This document shows positions 40,311 to 48,878 of a DNA stretch of 64,000 bases, piece after piece. Made by a program: the position numbers and the translations under genes. Under the pieces are notes generated by a model that did no database searches, was not told where the DNA came from, and saw only the letters and a program-made list of their open reading frames with translations. The first letter of the stretch is position 1. Every line of letters starts with the position of its first letter. Origin of the DNA: JASGKO01 sp049840595 (GTDB lineage Bacteria > Verrucomicrobiota > Verrucomicrobiia > Chthoniobacterales > Chthoniobacteraceae); NCBI GenBank assembly GCA_049840595.1, contig JASGKO010000027.1, forward strand, positions 1-64,000. Direction: 5' to 3'.

Positions 40311-40376
40311 TTTTCTCCTCGTTCCCACACTCCGTGTGGGAACGCCCCTGTCCGCGACACTCCGTGTCGATGAGTG
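40311..40376. repeat. Hairpin-rich dispersed repeat
   Basis: GTTCCCACAC-TCC-GTGTGGGAAC (40321-40343) is a perfect 10-bp stem. A second, CGACAC-TCC-GTGTCG, is at 40355-40369. The linking CGCCCCTGTCCGC (40344-40356) recurs at 60650-60662 in the same sense. It could act as a weak terminator after the helicase. Confidence 0.65.
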
Positions 40377-40449
40377 AGGACCATCCAAGTCTGTGTACCG
40401 CAGTTTTTTTCTGAATTTTAGCGGCCCGGAAATGCTACACTCTCCACCT

Positions 40450-41433
40450 ATGAATCAACGACCTTTCAACGGCTCCGGTGTCCTCGTTTCCGAAATGGGC
40501 CTCGGCTGCTGGCAGCTTGGCGGCGCCGACTGGGGCGCGATCGACGATGCCGCAGCGTTCGAGATTTTACGCACCGCGGTGGATGCCGGCGTGAACTTTT
40601 TCGACACCGCCGATGTTTACGGTTCAGGGCGAAGTGAGGAGTTGATCGGGCGCTTTTTAAAAGACTGCTCCGAGGAAATTTTTGTCGCCACCAAGCTGGG
40701 GCGCACTTCCGCGCTGTATCCCGATCAATACACCGAGGCGGGCGTGCGCGCCGCGACCGAGGCTTCGCTGCAGCGGCTGGGCGTGGAGGCGCTCGATCTC
40801 ACGCAGTTGCATTGCATCCCGCCAGCCGTTCTGGAGCAGGGCGAGGTTTTCGAATGGCTGCGCCAGCTCCGGCAGGAGGTCAAGATCAAGCGTTTCGGAG
40901 CCAGCGTCGAGTCGATGGACGAAGCCGAGACCTGCTTGCAACAAGGGGGCCTCGCTGCGCTGCAGATCATTTTCAACCTCTTCCGTCAGAAGCCGATTAC
41001 CACGCTTTTCCCGAAGGCGAAGGAGAAGCAGGTCGCGCTCATCGTGCGGCTCCCGCTTGCCAGTGGCCTGCTCAGTGGGAAGCTGACGAAGGCGACTTCC
41101 TTTGCGGAAAACGACCATCGCAATTACAACCGCGACGGCCAGTTTTTCAACGTGGGCGAGACCTTTGCGGGATTGCCGTATGAAAAGGGCGTCGAGCTCG
41201 CCGACGCGCTCAAGGCCTTGGTTCCCGAGGGAACGAGCCTGGCCGAGCTGGCCCAGCGCTGGATTCTCGATTTCGACGCCGTCACCGTCGTCATTCCGGG
41301 CGCCAGCCGCCCAGCCCAGGCACTTGCCAATGCCGCCGTCTCCGCGCTGCCGCCGCTGGAGCCTGCCCTGCATGCGCGGTTGCGTGACTTCTACGAGCAG
41401 CAGGTCGCGGCCTGCATCCGTGGCCCTTATTGA
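40450..41433 (+). CDS. Aldo/keto reductase family protein
   Basis: It is an NADPH-dependent oxidoreductase of carbonyl groups. NFFDTADVYGSGRSEELIGRFL holds the catalytic Asp and Tyr, EIFVATKLGRTS the Lys, and DLTQLHCIPPAVLEQ the His. VVIPGASRPAQAL is the cofactor-binding C-terminal motif. Length is 327 residues from the ATG at 40450; earlier in-frame starts lack support. The substrate is unknown. Confidence 0.9.
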   Translation: MNQRPFNGSGVLVSEMGLGCWQLGGADWGAIDDAAAFEILRTAVDAGVNFFDTADVYGSGRSEELIGRFLKDCSEEIFVATKLGRTSALYPDQYTEAGVRAATEASLQRLGVEALDLTQLHCIPPAVLEQGEVFEWLRQLRQEVKIKRFGASVESMDEAETCLQQGGLAALQIIFNLFRQKPITTLFPKAKEKQVALIVRLPLASGLLSGKLTKATSFAENDHRNYNRDGQFFNVGETFAGLPYEKGVELADALKALVPEGTSLAELAQRWILDFDAVTVVIPGASRPAQALANAAVSALPPLEPALHARLRDFYEQQVAACIRGPY

Positions 41434-41507
41434 AGCGTATAGGCAGTGGGGAGCCTGCATTTTCGATGCGGGCCGTGCAGGGTGAATTTTCAACAACCCA
41501 TCTGCTT

Positions 41508-41960
41508 ATGAAAATGGTTCCGCTCATCAGTTCCGGGGTTGCAGGTCCGCTCGGCGTGCTGCATCTGCCCCGGCTTTGGCTTAAAGTTTCGCTCGATGCC
41601 GTCGGGAAACTACATCCCGACTACCCTGCGATCGGCCATGGCTTCGATAAAATGGTGCTCGACGGTCTTGATCTTGAACAAAAGGACTTCGAGCAATTCA
41701 TGCACGAGCATCATCCCTCCTATCCGCAGCTGGAGGCTTGGATTTTGGAGCAAAAGGGTGGAAAGCTCGACCCCGGCGCCGTGGCGAAATTGAATGCCGC
41801 GATCCTTGGTTATCAACACGATTACGACACCCGCAAGGCGGTGTTGAAAAGCGCGGGCGTGCCCGACGAGCCCGGACGCCACAAAGATGCCGTGAGCCTG
41901 AACAACCTCGACGACTGGGAGATTTTCTACGAGCAGGAACTCGCCCTGGCGGTGCACTAA
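41508..41960 (+). CDS. DUF5069-like protein
   Basis: MKMVPLISSGVAGPLGVLHLPRLWLKVSLDAVGKLHPDYPAIGHG matches my memory of DUF5069 proteins from Verrucomicrobiota. It is followed by FEQFMHEHHPSYPQLEAWILEQKGGKL and LNNLDDWEIFYEQELA. Length is 150 residues. No catalytic residues are known for the family. The start is the ATG at 41508, 75 bases after the aldo/keto reductase stop. Confidence 0.65.
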   Translation: MKMVPLISSGVAGPLGVLHLPRLWLKVSLDAVGKLHPDYPAIGHGFDKMVLDGLDLEQKDFEQFMHEHHPSYPQLEAWILEQKGGKLDPGAVAKLNAAILGYQHDYDTRKAVLKSAGVPDEPGRHKDAVSLNNLDDWEIFYEQELALAVH

Positions 41961-42290
41961 ATAGCATCCCAAACATGCTGCCTTCAGTCCCGGAGGGACG
42001 TCGGAAATAAGCCGGTGGTGAAGCGAAGCGAGAACCACCGGAATTAACCGCAAGCAAAAATCATGCGTCCCGGAGGGCCGCTGGAGAATGGTTGCATGCT
42101 TTCCATGTGACAGCGATTTCCAGCGACCCTCCGGGGCGCAGAATTATTGAATGATCGCGAACCGGTGGTTTTCACCACCGGCTTATTTCCGACGTCCCTT
42201 CGGGACTGAAGGAGTTCGTTCATCGAGATAATGCCGAAGATTGTTCCGCGCGCTTGAGTTTCCCCCTCGCCATGCGACAGATTCGTCGCT
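41961..42290. other. Gene-free stretch occupied by a nested inverted-repeat element
   Basis: Only the palindromic element described at 41981-42212 is seen, plus a short tail (42213-42290) before the GTG start of recQ. No RNA gene or promoter with standard spacing could be identified. Confidence 0.6.
41981..42212. repeat. Nested inverted-repeat element, 40-bp outer arms
   Basis: Outer arms 41981-42020 and 42173-42212 are reverse complements at 39 of 40 bases. Inner arms (about 42062-42083 and 42118-42139, 20 of 22 bases) contain TCCCGGAGGG and its complement. The element is 232 bases, has no open frame, and sits just after a gene stop. It resembles a non-autonomous element (MITE-like). Confidence 0.8.
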
Positions 42291-44129
42291 GTGACGACGA
42301 AATCCCTCGACCTGCGCGAGCCGCTCAAGCGCGTATTTGGTTATGACTCCTTCCGGCCGCTGCAGGAGGAGATCATCCGCGACGCCCTGGCCGGTCGGGA
42401 CGTCTTTGCCCTGCTCCCGACCGGGGGCGGAAAGTCGCTTTGCTACCAGCTTCCGGCGTTGCTGGGCCAGGGACTCACGATCGTTGTCTCGCCGCTGATC
42501 GCGCTGATGAAGGACCAGGTGGACGCGCTCACCGCGAATGGCGTCGCAGCCACTTATCTCAACTCCTCGCTTGCGGCGGGCGATGCCCGCAGCCGCTTGC
42601 GCGGGCTGCACCAGGGCGAGTATCGCATTCTCTACGTTGCGCCCGAGCGGCTCATGCTCTCCGGGTTTCTCGAAGATCTGCAGCGCTGGAATGTCACGCT
42701 CATCGCGGTGGATGAGGCCCACTGCATCAGCGAATGGGGGCACGATTTCCGCCCGGAATACCGCCAGCTCGCGGAGTTGCGCCAGCACTTTCCCAAGGTG
42801 CCGGTGATGGCGCTGACGGCGACCGCCACCGAGCGGGTCCGCGAGGATATCGTGAACCACCTGCGGCTGTCCGAGCCCGGGATCTACGTCGCCAGCTTCA
42901 ACCGGCCCAATCTTACCTACCGCGTGGTGCCGCGCTCGCGTCCGTACGAGCAGCTTTTCGAGTTCATCCGTGGCCGGCGCACCGAGTCGGGCATCGTCTA
43001 TTGCTTCAGCCGCAAGAGCGCGGAAACGGTCGCCGAAAAATTGCGCGACGACGGCATCAAGGCGCTCGCCTACCACGCCGGATTGACGAACGAGGAACGC
43101 GCCAAAAACCAGGAGCTCTTTCTCCGCGACGAAGTGCGGGTGATGTGCGCGACGATTGCCTTCGGCATGGGGATCAACAAGCCGAACGTGCGCTACGTGG
43201 TGCACTACGAATTGCCGAAAAACATCGAGGGCTACTACCAGGAAACCGGTCGCGCGGGTCGCGACAGCCTGCCCTCCGAGTGCCTGCTCCTTTTCAGCCC
43301 CGCCGACGTGGTGAAGCAGACCGGGTTCATCGACGAGAAGACCGATCCCGACGAACAGCGGATCGCCCGCGAGCAACTCCAGCGGATCGTGCATTATGCG
43401 GAAAGCTCGAGCTGCCGCCGGGTCGAGCTCCTGCACTACTTTGGCGAGGAATTTCCCGCCGGGGGCTGCGGGGCCTGCGACAACTGCCTCTCGCCGCGCG
43501 ACACCTTCGACGGCACGCTGGCGGCGCAGAAGTTTCTCTCCTGCGTCTATCGTGTGAAGCAGAAGAGCGGCTTCGGCTTCGGGCTCAACCATCTGGTCGA
43601 AGTCATTACCGGCGCGGATACCGAGAATGTGCGCCGTCGCCAGCATCACGAGCTTTCCACCTATGGGATCGGGCGTGAGATGAAGCGCGGCGAATGGCAG
43701 TCCATTGCCCGCGAGTTGATCCGGCTCGGGTTTCTGCGGCAGTCCACCGAGAAGTTCGCCACCATCGAGCTCACCGGCGAGGGCGTGGCCGCCCTGCGCG
43801 ACCGGCGCAGTATCACCCTCACGCGTCCGCACGAGGTGAGCGAGCGCACCCGCACGACCCGCCGTCGTGGCGAGATCGAGTGCGACGAGGGGCTCTTCGA
43901 AAAGCTGCGCCGCCTGCGCAAGGAGCTGGCCGACGAGCGCGACGTGCCGGCTTACATCATTTTCTCCGACGCCACCCTCCGCGAAATGGCTCGCAGCTAT
44001 CCAAAGAACGAGCGCGAGTTCAGCCAGCTCCCCGGCGTGGGCGCCAAGAAAACCGAGGACTTCGCCGAGCCGTTCCTCGACGTCATCGAGGACTATCTCG
44101 CCGAAAACGAGCCGATGAATTTTGCCTGA
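42291..44129 (+). CDS. recQ: ATP-dependent DNA helicase RecQ
   Basis: It unwinds DNA 3' to 5' in recombination and repair. Walker A is LLPTGGGKSLCYQLPA and the DEAH box is VDEAHCISEWGHDFRPEY. The conserved GMGINKPNVRYVVHY, GRAGRD and the zinc-binding Cys cluster (CGACDNC) follow. A winged helix and an HRDC domain (YIIFSDATLREMA) complete the 612 residues. It starts with GTG at 42291 and is followed by three more genes in the same direction. Confidence 0.97.
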   Translation: MTTKSLDLREPLKRVFGYDSFRPLQEEIIRDALAGRDVFALLPTGGGKSLCYQLPALLGQGLTIVVSPLIALMKDQVDALTANGVAATYLNSSLAAGDARSRLRGLHQGEYRILYVAPERLMLSGFLEDLQRWNVTLIAVDEAHCISEWGHDFRPEYRQLAELRQHFPKVPVMALTATATERVREDIVNHLRLSEPGIYVASFNRPNLTYRVVPRSRPYEQLFEFIRGRRTESGIVYCFSRKSAETVAEKLRDDGIKALAYHAGLTNEERAKNQELFLRDEVRVMCATIAFGMGINKPNVRYVVHYELPKNIEGYYQETGRAGRDSLPSECLLLFSPADVVKQTGFIDEKTDPDEQRIAREQLQRIVHYAESSSCRRVELLHYFGEEFPAGGCGACDNCLSPRDTFDGTLAAQKFLSCVYRVKQKSGFGFGLNHLVEVITGADTENVRRRQHHELSTYGIGREMKRGEWQSIARELIRLGFLRQSTEKFATIELTGEGVAALRDRRSITLTRPHEVSERTRTTRRRGEIECDEGLFEKLRRLRKELADERDVPAYIIFSDATLREMARSYPKNEREFSQLPGVGAKKTEDFAEPFLDVIEDYLAENEPMNFA

Positions 44130-44210
44130 AATCGGCTCTCCCCTCAACTCTCCTCGCTCAACTGTTTCCGCCTGCTTGACCGCGCGCCCAAATTAGCCAT
44201 TTATTTTCGC

Positions 44211-44681
44211 GTGCAGGATTATGAACGTAACATCAATGCCGCGCAGGGTTACTCCGAGCTCGGCATGCACGACGAGGCGCTGCGCGAGCTCGATGCCATT
44301 CCGGCCCCCCTCAGCACGCGCGCCGAGCTGGTCGAGATGCGCCTTCTGATCCTGATGCACGCCCGGCGCTGGAAACAGGCGCTGCCGGTGGCGCGCCGGC
44401 TCTGCGACGTCGCCCCCGAAGCCAGCGGTGGCTACATTCACTCCGCCTTCTGCCTGCATGAACTCGGGCGCACCCGCGAAGCGCGCGAAGTGCTCTTGAA
44501 AGGGCCGCCCTGCCTGCTCAACGAGGCGGTGTTCTACTACAATCTTGCCTGCTACGATGTCGCGCTCGGCGATCGCGAACAGGCCGTGGAGAATCTGGAG
44601 CGCAGCTTTCGCATGGACAAAAAATTCCGCCAGTTCGCCCAGAGCGATCCTGATCTGGCGGCCATCCGCGGCTTGTTGTGA
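44211..44681 (+). CDS. TPR-repeat protein
   Basis: Helix pairs GYSELGMHDEALRELDAIP, GGYIHSAFCLHELGRTREAREVL and NLACYDVALGDREQAVENLERSF form three TPR units. The 156-residue protein is soluble, with no signal peptide, and probably mediates protein contacts. It starts with GTG at 44211, and its TGA stop overlaps the next gene's GTG start, so it is coupled to the hydrolase behind it. Confidence 0.85.
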   Translation: MQDYERNINAAQGYSELGMHDEALRELDAIPAPLSTRAELVEMRLLILMHARRWKQALPVARRLCDVAPEASGGYIHSAFCLHELGRTREAREVLLKGPPCLLNEAVFYYNLACYDVALGDREQAVENLERSFRMDKKFRQFAQSDPDLAAIRGLL

Positions 44682-45757
44682 ATCTCGAAGCCGTTCGGAA
44701 ACATTTTGCGGAAAACTTTTCGCAGCGCGGGGAGCTGGGCGCGTCGGTAAGCATCTGGCAGAACGGCGCCGAGGTGCTTTCGCTGGCCGGGGGCTATCGC
44801 GACCGGAACCAGACGCTCCCGTGGACCGCGCAAACGCCGGTGCTCGTCTGGAGCGCCACCAAGGGGCCATCCGCCGCCTGTCTGTTGCATGCGTTGCATA
44901 CGCACGAGCTGGATCTCGACCGGCGCGTGGCCGAGGTGTGGCCCGAGTTTGGCCGGGCGCAAAAGGAGTGGGTGACCTTTGGCGAACTGCTCTCGCACCG
45001 GGCCGGGCTGGCCGTGCTGGATCGCGACGTGCGCAACGACCACTACGCGGCGGTGATCGAGGCGCTGGAAGACCAGCCGCGGCTCTGGACCGAGGGGCAC
45101 GGCTATCATCCGCGCACCTTCGGCTGGCTGCTGGATGAGTGCGTGCGCCGGATCAGCGGGAGGCCGCTGGGCGATTACTGGCGGCTCCATTTCGCGGAAC
45201 GCTGGGGATTGGATTTCTGGATCGGCCTGCCACCCGAAAAGCTCGGCGAAGTGGCGACCATCGTGCCGCCGAAGCTCACCGGCAGCCTGCCGAAGGACGA
45301 GTTTTACGAAGCGTTTGCCGATCCCGATTCCTTCTCTGCGCGTGCGTTCAATTCCCCGCGCGGCCAGCAGGCGGTGGCGGCGATGAACACCCCGGCGATG
45401 CGGACGGGGCAGTTCCCCGGCTTCGGCGGGATCGGCACCGCGCATGCGCTGGCAAAGTTTTACAACGGCTTGCTCGGTGAGCCCTATCTGTCGTGGGCGA
45501 CGACCACGCTCACGAGCGGATTCGATCGCGTATTGCTGCGCGAAACGGCCTTCGCGGCGGGCTTCATGAAATCGGCGCGCCTCTTCGGTCCATCGGAAAG
45601 CGCCTTCGGCCAGCCCGGCGCGGGCGGGAGCATGGCCTTTGCCGATCCGGAAAATCGCCTCACTTTCGCGTACGTAATGAATCAGATGGAACAAGGAGTA
45701 TTGCCAAATGAAAAAGCGCTGTGCATGATGCGTGCGGTTTATGAGCGAGGTGAATAA
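44678..45757 (+). CDS. Class C beta-lactamase-like serine hydrolase
   Basis: The nucleophile motif SxxK is in LVWSATKGPSAACLL. ELLSHRAGLAVLD and FGWLLDECVRRISGRPL are conserved stretches of the penicillin-binding-protein-like esterases, and FAGAGGSMAF-like residues near 340 stand for the third motif. Length is 359 residues. There is no signal peptide, so it probably works in the cytoplasm as an esterase or peptidase. It overlaps rdgB by 17 bases and the TPR gene by 4. Confidence 0.88.
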   Translation: MNLEAVRKHFAENFSQRGELGASVSIWQNGAEVLSLAGGYRDRNQTLPWTAQTPVLVWSATKGPSAACLLHALHTHELDLDRRVAEVWPEFGRAQKEWVTFGELLSHRAGLAVLDRDVRNDHYAAVIEALEDQPRLWTEGHGYHPRTFGWLLDECVRRISGRPLGDYWRLHFAERWGLDFWIGLPPEKLGEVATIVPPKLTGSLPKDEFYEAFADPDSFSARAFNSPRGQQAVAAMNTPAMRTGQFPGFGGIGTAHALAKFYNGLLGEPYLSWATTTLTSGFDRVLLRETAFAAGFMKSARLFGPSESAFGQPGAGGSMAFADPENRLTFAYVMNQMEQGVLPNEKALCMMRAVYERGE

Positions 45758-46328
45758 GTTGTTGGTGGCGACAAAAAATGCACACAAGACGGCGGAGATT
45801 CGGGCGATGCTGGGGAGCAGGTGGGAGGTAAGTGACCTGACTGTGATTCCTGATTATGCGGCGCCTTTGGAAACCGGCCTGACCTTTCAAGACAATGCCG
45901 CGATCAAGGCCCTGGAAGCTTCCAGGCGCTTCGAGGGGCTTGTCCTGGCGGATGATTCCGGCCTGGAAGTGGATGCCTTGGGCGGTGCGCCCGGCGTCTA
46001 TTCCGCCCGTTTTGCCGGTCCGCGTGCGACCGATGCGGACAACCGCAAAAAGCTTTTGGAGGAAATGCAATGGTTCGGTGCGAAGAGCAGTCTCGCCCGC
46101 TTCCAGTGCGTCCTCGTGGTGGCGAAGGGAGGCAAACTGCTCGCCGCTTTCGATGGCCGGGTCGAGGGCAAGATCATCAACCAGGAGCGGGGCGGAGACG
46201 GCTTTGGCTACGATTCCATGTTCATCCCCGAAGGGTATCAGCAGACGTTTGCCGAACTGTCATCGGAAGTAAAAAATCTGTTAAGCCACCGCTCCAAGGC
46301 AATGGCGAAGCTGATTGCTTATCTTTGA
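45741..46328 (+). CDS. rdgB: XTP/dITP diphosphatase (HAM1/RdgB)
   Basis: It removes deaminated purine nucleotides (dITP, XTP) to protect DNA. LLVATKNAHKTAEIRAML is the N-terminal motif. GLVLADDSGLEVDALGGAPGVYSARFAG holds the metal-binding residues, and GGDGFGYDSMFIP with LSHRSKAMAKL close the protein. Length is 195 residues. The start lies 17 bases inside the preceding hydrolase gene. Confidence 0.96.
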   Translation: MSEVNKLLVATKNAHKTAEIRAMLGSRWEVSDLTVIPDYAAPLETGLTFQDNAAIKALEASRRFEGLVLADDSGLEVDALGGAPGVYSARFAGPRATDADNRKKLLEEMQWFGAKSSLARFQCVLVVAKGGKLLAAFDGRVEGKIINQERGGDGFGYDSMFIPEGYQQTFAELSSEVKNLLSHRSKAMAKLIAYL

Positions 46329-46378
46329 GGCCTTAAAACCTCCGCCCGGGAGGACGCCGCGCTGGAGGAGGATCGCAG

Positions 46379-47269
46379 CTAGCGGTCCCAATCCAATTTC
46401 CGCCCGAGAAACTCTTCGAGCCGCTGGTTGTGCGGGCGGAAGAAATCCACCAGCCACTGGCGGGTGGCGGGATTCATCTCGGAATACTCGGCATAGTTGT
46501 ATTTCGTGAACTCCCCGGTTTCCTTGGCGGGGCAGGGGGGGAGCCCGAGGAAGTCGGTCACCTTTTTCAACTCGCTGGCGGGATCGGCGTAAAAGTCTTC
46601 GCTGATCGTGATGTGCATTTGCTCACGCGGAAAATGACGTAGCCACTCTGCGATCTGATCCAGGTAGCAGCCACGCGCGCGGTAGGAAAACGACTGGTAG
46701 GGCTGGAGATGGGCGAGCGGTTCCGCAACCAGCTTTTCCCGCAGCCCTTGCAGCCGCTCGTCTTCGCGGGCGATGGCTTCGTCGAAGGAAAGCGTCTCGT
46801 TGCCGAGCCGGGTCTCGTGCTGGTAGTGCGAAAGCGCGCGATCGGTGGGATTGCGCAGCATCACCAGCAACCGGGCCTCCGGCAGGGCCGCGCGGACGCG
46901 GGCCGCGCAGAGCGGGTGGAAAAGGTAGTAGGGCGACGCTTCGCCGGTAATCCATGCATCGGGGTTTTCACTCTTCCCCGGCTTTTCCTCGCCGCGTTTG
47001 GCAAACTGGGCGGCATACCACTGCGGTCCGCTGGCGAAATTGAAGTCGAAGTAATGCACTTCTTTTTGTGCGGCGGGAATGATTTGCGGGTGCTCGCTGA
47101 GATACCAGTAAAGCGAGGTGGTGCCGCAACGCTGCGCGCCAATGAGGATGAAGGACGGCTTCAACCGGCCCTTGAATTCATCCTTCACCTGGGGCGCGGG
47201 CTCCGGCGTGGGGGCGGGAGTTGAGGCGCGTTTCAGGAATAGCTTGGCAAGGGAGCCGATGTGCATCAA
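46379..47269 (-). CDS. PAPS-dependent sulfotransferase
   Basis: The 5'-phosphosulfate loop is IGAQRCGTTSLYWYL, and the 3'-phosphate site is LLVMLRNPTDRALSHYQHE. These fit the heparan-sulfate-type sulfotransferase fold. The order EVHYFDFNF, SPYYLFHPLCAARV and FSYRARGCYLDQIAEWL follows that family. Length is 296 residues. No signal peptide is clear. It would sulfate a carbohydrate; a glycosyltransferase gene is the divergent neighbour, which supports polysaccharide modification. Confidence 0.9.
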   Translation of the reverse strand: MMHIGSLAKLFLKRASTPAPTPEPAPQVKDEFKGRLKPSFILIGAQRCGTTSLYWYLSEHPQIIPAAQKEVHYFDFNFASGPQWYAAQFAKRGEEKPGKSENPDAWITGEASPYYLFHPLCAARVRAALPEARLLVMLRNPTDRALSHYQHETRLGNETLSFDEAIAREDERLQGLREKLVAEPLAHLQPYQSFSYRARGCYLDQIAEWLRHFPREQMHITISEDFYADPASELKKVTDFLGLPPCPAKETGEFTKYNYAEYSEMNPATRQWLVDFFRPHNQRLEEFLGRKLDWDR

Positions 47270-47347
47270 GTAAGGCGGTTAGAGATGGGCGCACCTTAGC
47301 CCCTTCGAGCGAGACCACAAGCATTTAAGCCGATATCAGCCTTTGCC

Positions 47348-48322
47348 ATGACTAACCCTTCCGATTCCTCTTCCACGCCGGTCAACGTCCTTTTCCACCG
47401 CGATTATCGCCAGTTCCAGGGCGGGCATCTCAAGATGTGGGACTACTTCCAGCATGTGGAAGGCATCCCCGGCTACCGTGCGCAGATTTACTTCTCGCCG
47501 GAAACCGTCTGGGACGAGACGAACCCCTGGCTCGCCCGGCGGCCGCAAGCGCTCCCACGCTGGGAGCCCGAGACGGCGGATGTGCTTTTCGTCGGTGGCA
47601 TGGATTGGTTGAGGCTGCCCGAGGCGTGGCGGCGCAATTCACCCCGGCCGGTGATCAATCTCATCCAGCATGTGCGGCATGCCGATCCCAATCATCCGCT
47701 CTTTCAATTTCTCGATCATCGGGCGGTGCGGATTGCGGCGAGTGCCGAAGTGGGGGAGGCGCTGGCGGCGTCGGGGCGGGTGAATGGCCCGATCATCACG
47801 ATTCCCTATGGGCTGGATTTGCCGGTTCTTTCCGAGGTGCCAGAGCGGGATATCGAGTTACTCATCGTGGGCATCAAAGCGCCCGCGCGGGCCGAGGCGC
47901 TGGGCCAAAAATGCCGGGAAATAACCGAGCGCGTGCGCGTGATTAGCCGTCCGGTGCCCCGACCGGAGTTTCTGGACGCGATGGCCCGCAGCCGGGTCAC
48001 GCTCTTTCTGCCGGATGTGACCGAGGGTTTTTATCTGCCCGCCATGGAAGGGATGATCCTGGGGACGCTGGTGGTGTGTCCGGACTGCGTGGGCAATCGC
48101 GCGTTCTGCCGCGCCGGCGAGACCTGCCTGATGCCGGATTTCTCTGATGAATCACTGATCGCGACGGTTCGCCAAGCCTTGAGTTTACCCTCCGCTGAAC
48201 GGGAACAAATGCTGAGGGTTGCGGCGGCGCGGGCGGAGGAAAATTCAATCCAGCGCGAGCGCGAACGTTTCACGGATGTAATAAAAGGAATATCCAATCT
48301 ATATTCTGGTTTATTAGACTAG
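47348..48322 (+). CDS. Glycosyltransferase (GT4/GT-B-like)
   Basis: The acceptor-side residues NVLFHRDYRQFQGGHLKMWDYF are followed by the donor-domain stretch VTEGFYLPAMEGMILGTLVVCPDCVGNRAFC, where the Glu of the conserved E(x7)E-like motif binds the sugar nucleotide. Length is 324 residues. It is probably a cytoplasmic enzyme of polysaccharide or glycan assembly. It sits between a divergent sulfotransferase and a sulfotransferase relic, which suggests a sulfated surface glycan. Confidence 0.75.
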   Translation: MTNPSDSSSTPVNVLFHRDYRQFQGGHLKMWDYFQHVEGIPGYRAQIYFSPETVWDETNPWLARRPQALPRWEPETADVLFVGGMDWLRLPEAWRRNSPRPVINLIQHVRHADPNHPLFQFLDHRAVRIAASAEVGEALAASGRVNGPIITIPYGLDLPVLSEVPERDIELLIVGIKAPARAEALGQKCREITERVRVISRPVPRPEFLDAMARSRVTLFLPDVTEGFYLPAMEGMILGTLVVCPDCVGNRAFCRAGETCLMPDFSDESLIATVRQALSLPSAEREQMLRVAAARAEENSIQRERERFTDVIKGISNLYSGLLD

Positions 48323-48878
48323 TAAATTATTTTTATGGACTAATGGTGTAAATTCGTTTACATCTTTCATTGCGTCCGTGAAAGATTGCGCGTGCATTGC
48401 AGCGCAGTTTTTATTTTCGAGGAAACCCGTGGTAAGAATGTCGTCCTTACCGGGGGTCCTCGGTCGGGAGCGGTGTGGACCCGTAATTTTCCCAAGCAGC
48501 GCTCCGTGGTGGCGGCCCTCCGTGAATCCATGGATATGGCCGCCTGGCTCCCTGAAATCCGAAGGGGACAGCTATACGCGCCGATTGATGCCTTAATCTT
48601 CCCCTTTGGCTTCCAAAGCCGATCGTTTTTGCTGAAATGGCGGGCGCTCATCTCCAAACAGGTCGAAAAAAAGGCGTCGGGTAATTCAATTTGCAGCCAG
48701 TTCGGTACCGATGGATCGCGTAAGATGCCTGGGTGGTATGGTTTGATGAATTTTTATGTAAGATTCATTAGGTTTGTAATATTAGCAATTAGGAATCAGA
48801 CTTCATTTTTAGCTCTTATCTCCCGATGCGGCCTGCCTGGAGACCGATCGGGAGCGGGCTGGGCCAGGGAACTCCACT
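48323..48878. other. Gap between glycosyltransferase and sulfotransferase, mostly relic and AT-rich sequence
   Basis: The first 60 bases are AT-rich (TTATTTTTATGG and similar) and may hold a promoter. The middle is the sulfotransferase relic. From about 48730 to 48830 the sequence is again AT-rich (TTTTTATGTAAGATTCATTAGG) and different in composition from its surroundings, as in recently acquired or decaying DNA. No intact gene is seen. Confidence 0.5.
48386..48600 (+). pseudogene. Decayed sulfotransferase-like relic
   Basis: In the frame starting at 48386 the translation NVVLTGGPRSGAVWT, AALRESMDMAAWL and YAPID lines up with NILVTGLPRGGTTLT, ALHEPMDIGRWL and YAEID of the intact gene at 48879, in the same order and spacing. 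The P-loop Thr/Thr is lost, and after about 48600 the similarity fades into AT-rich sequence. It is therefore probably a partial, decayed duplicate lying directly upstream of its paralogue. Confidence 0.65.

Noticed and set aside
42183..44147. 654-residue minus-strand frame over recQ
   Set aside because: The plus strand has all RecQ motifs; the antisense frame has none.
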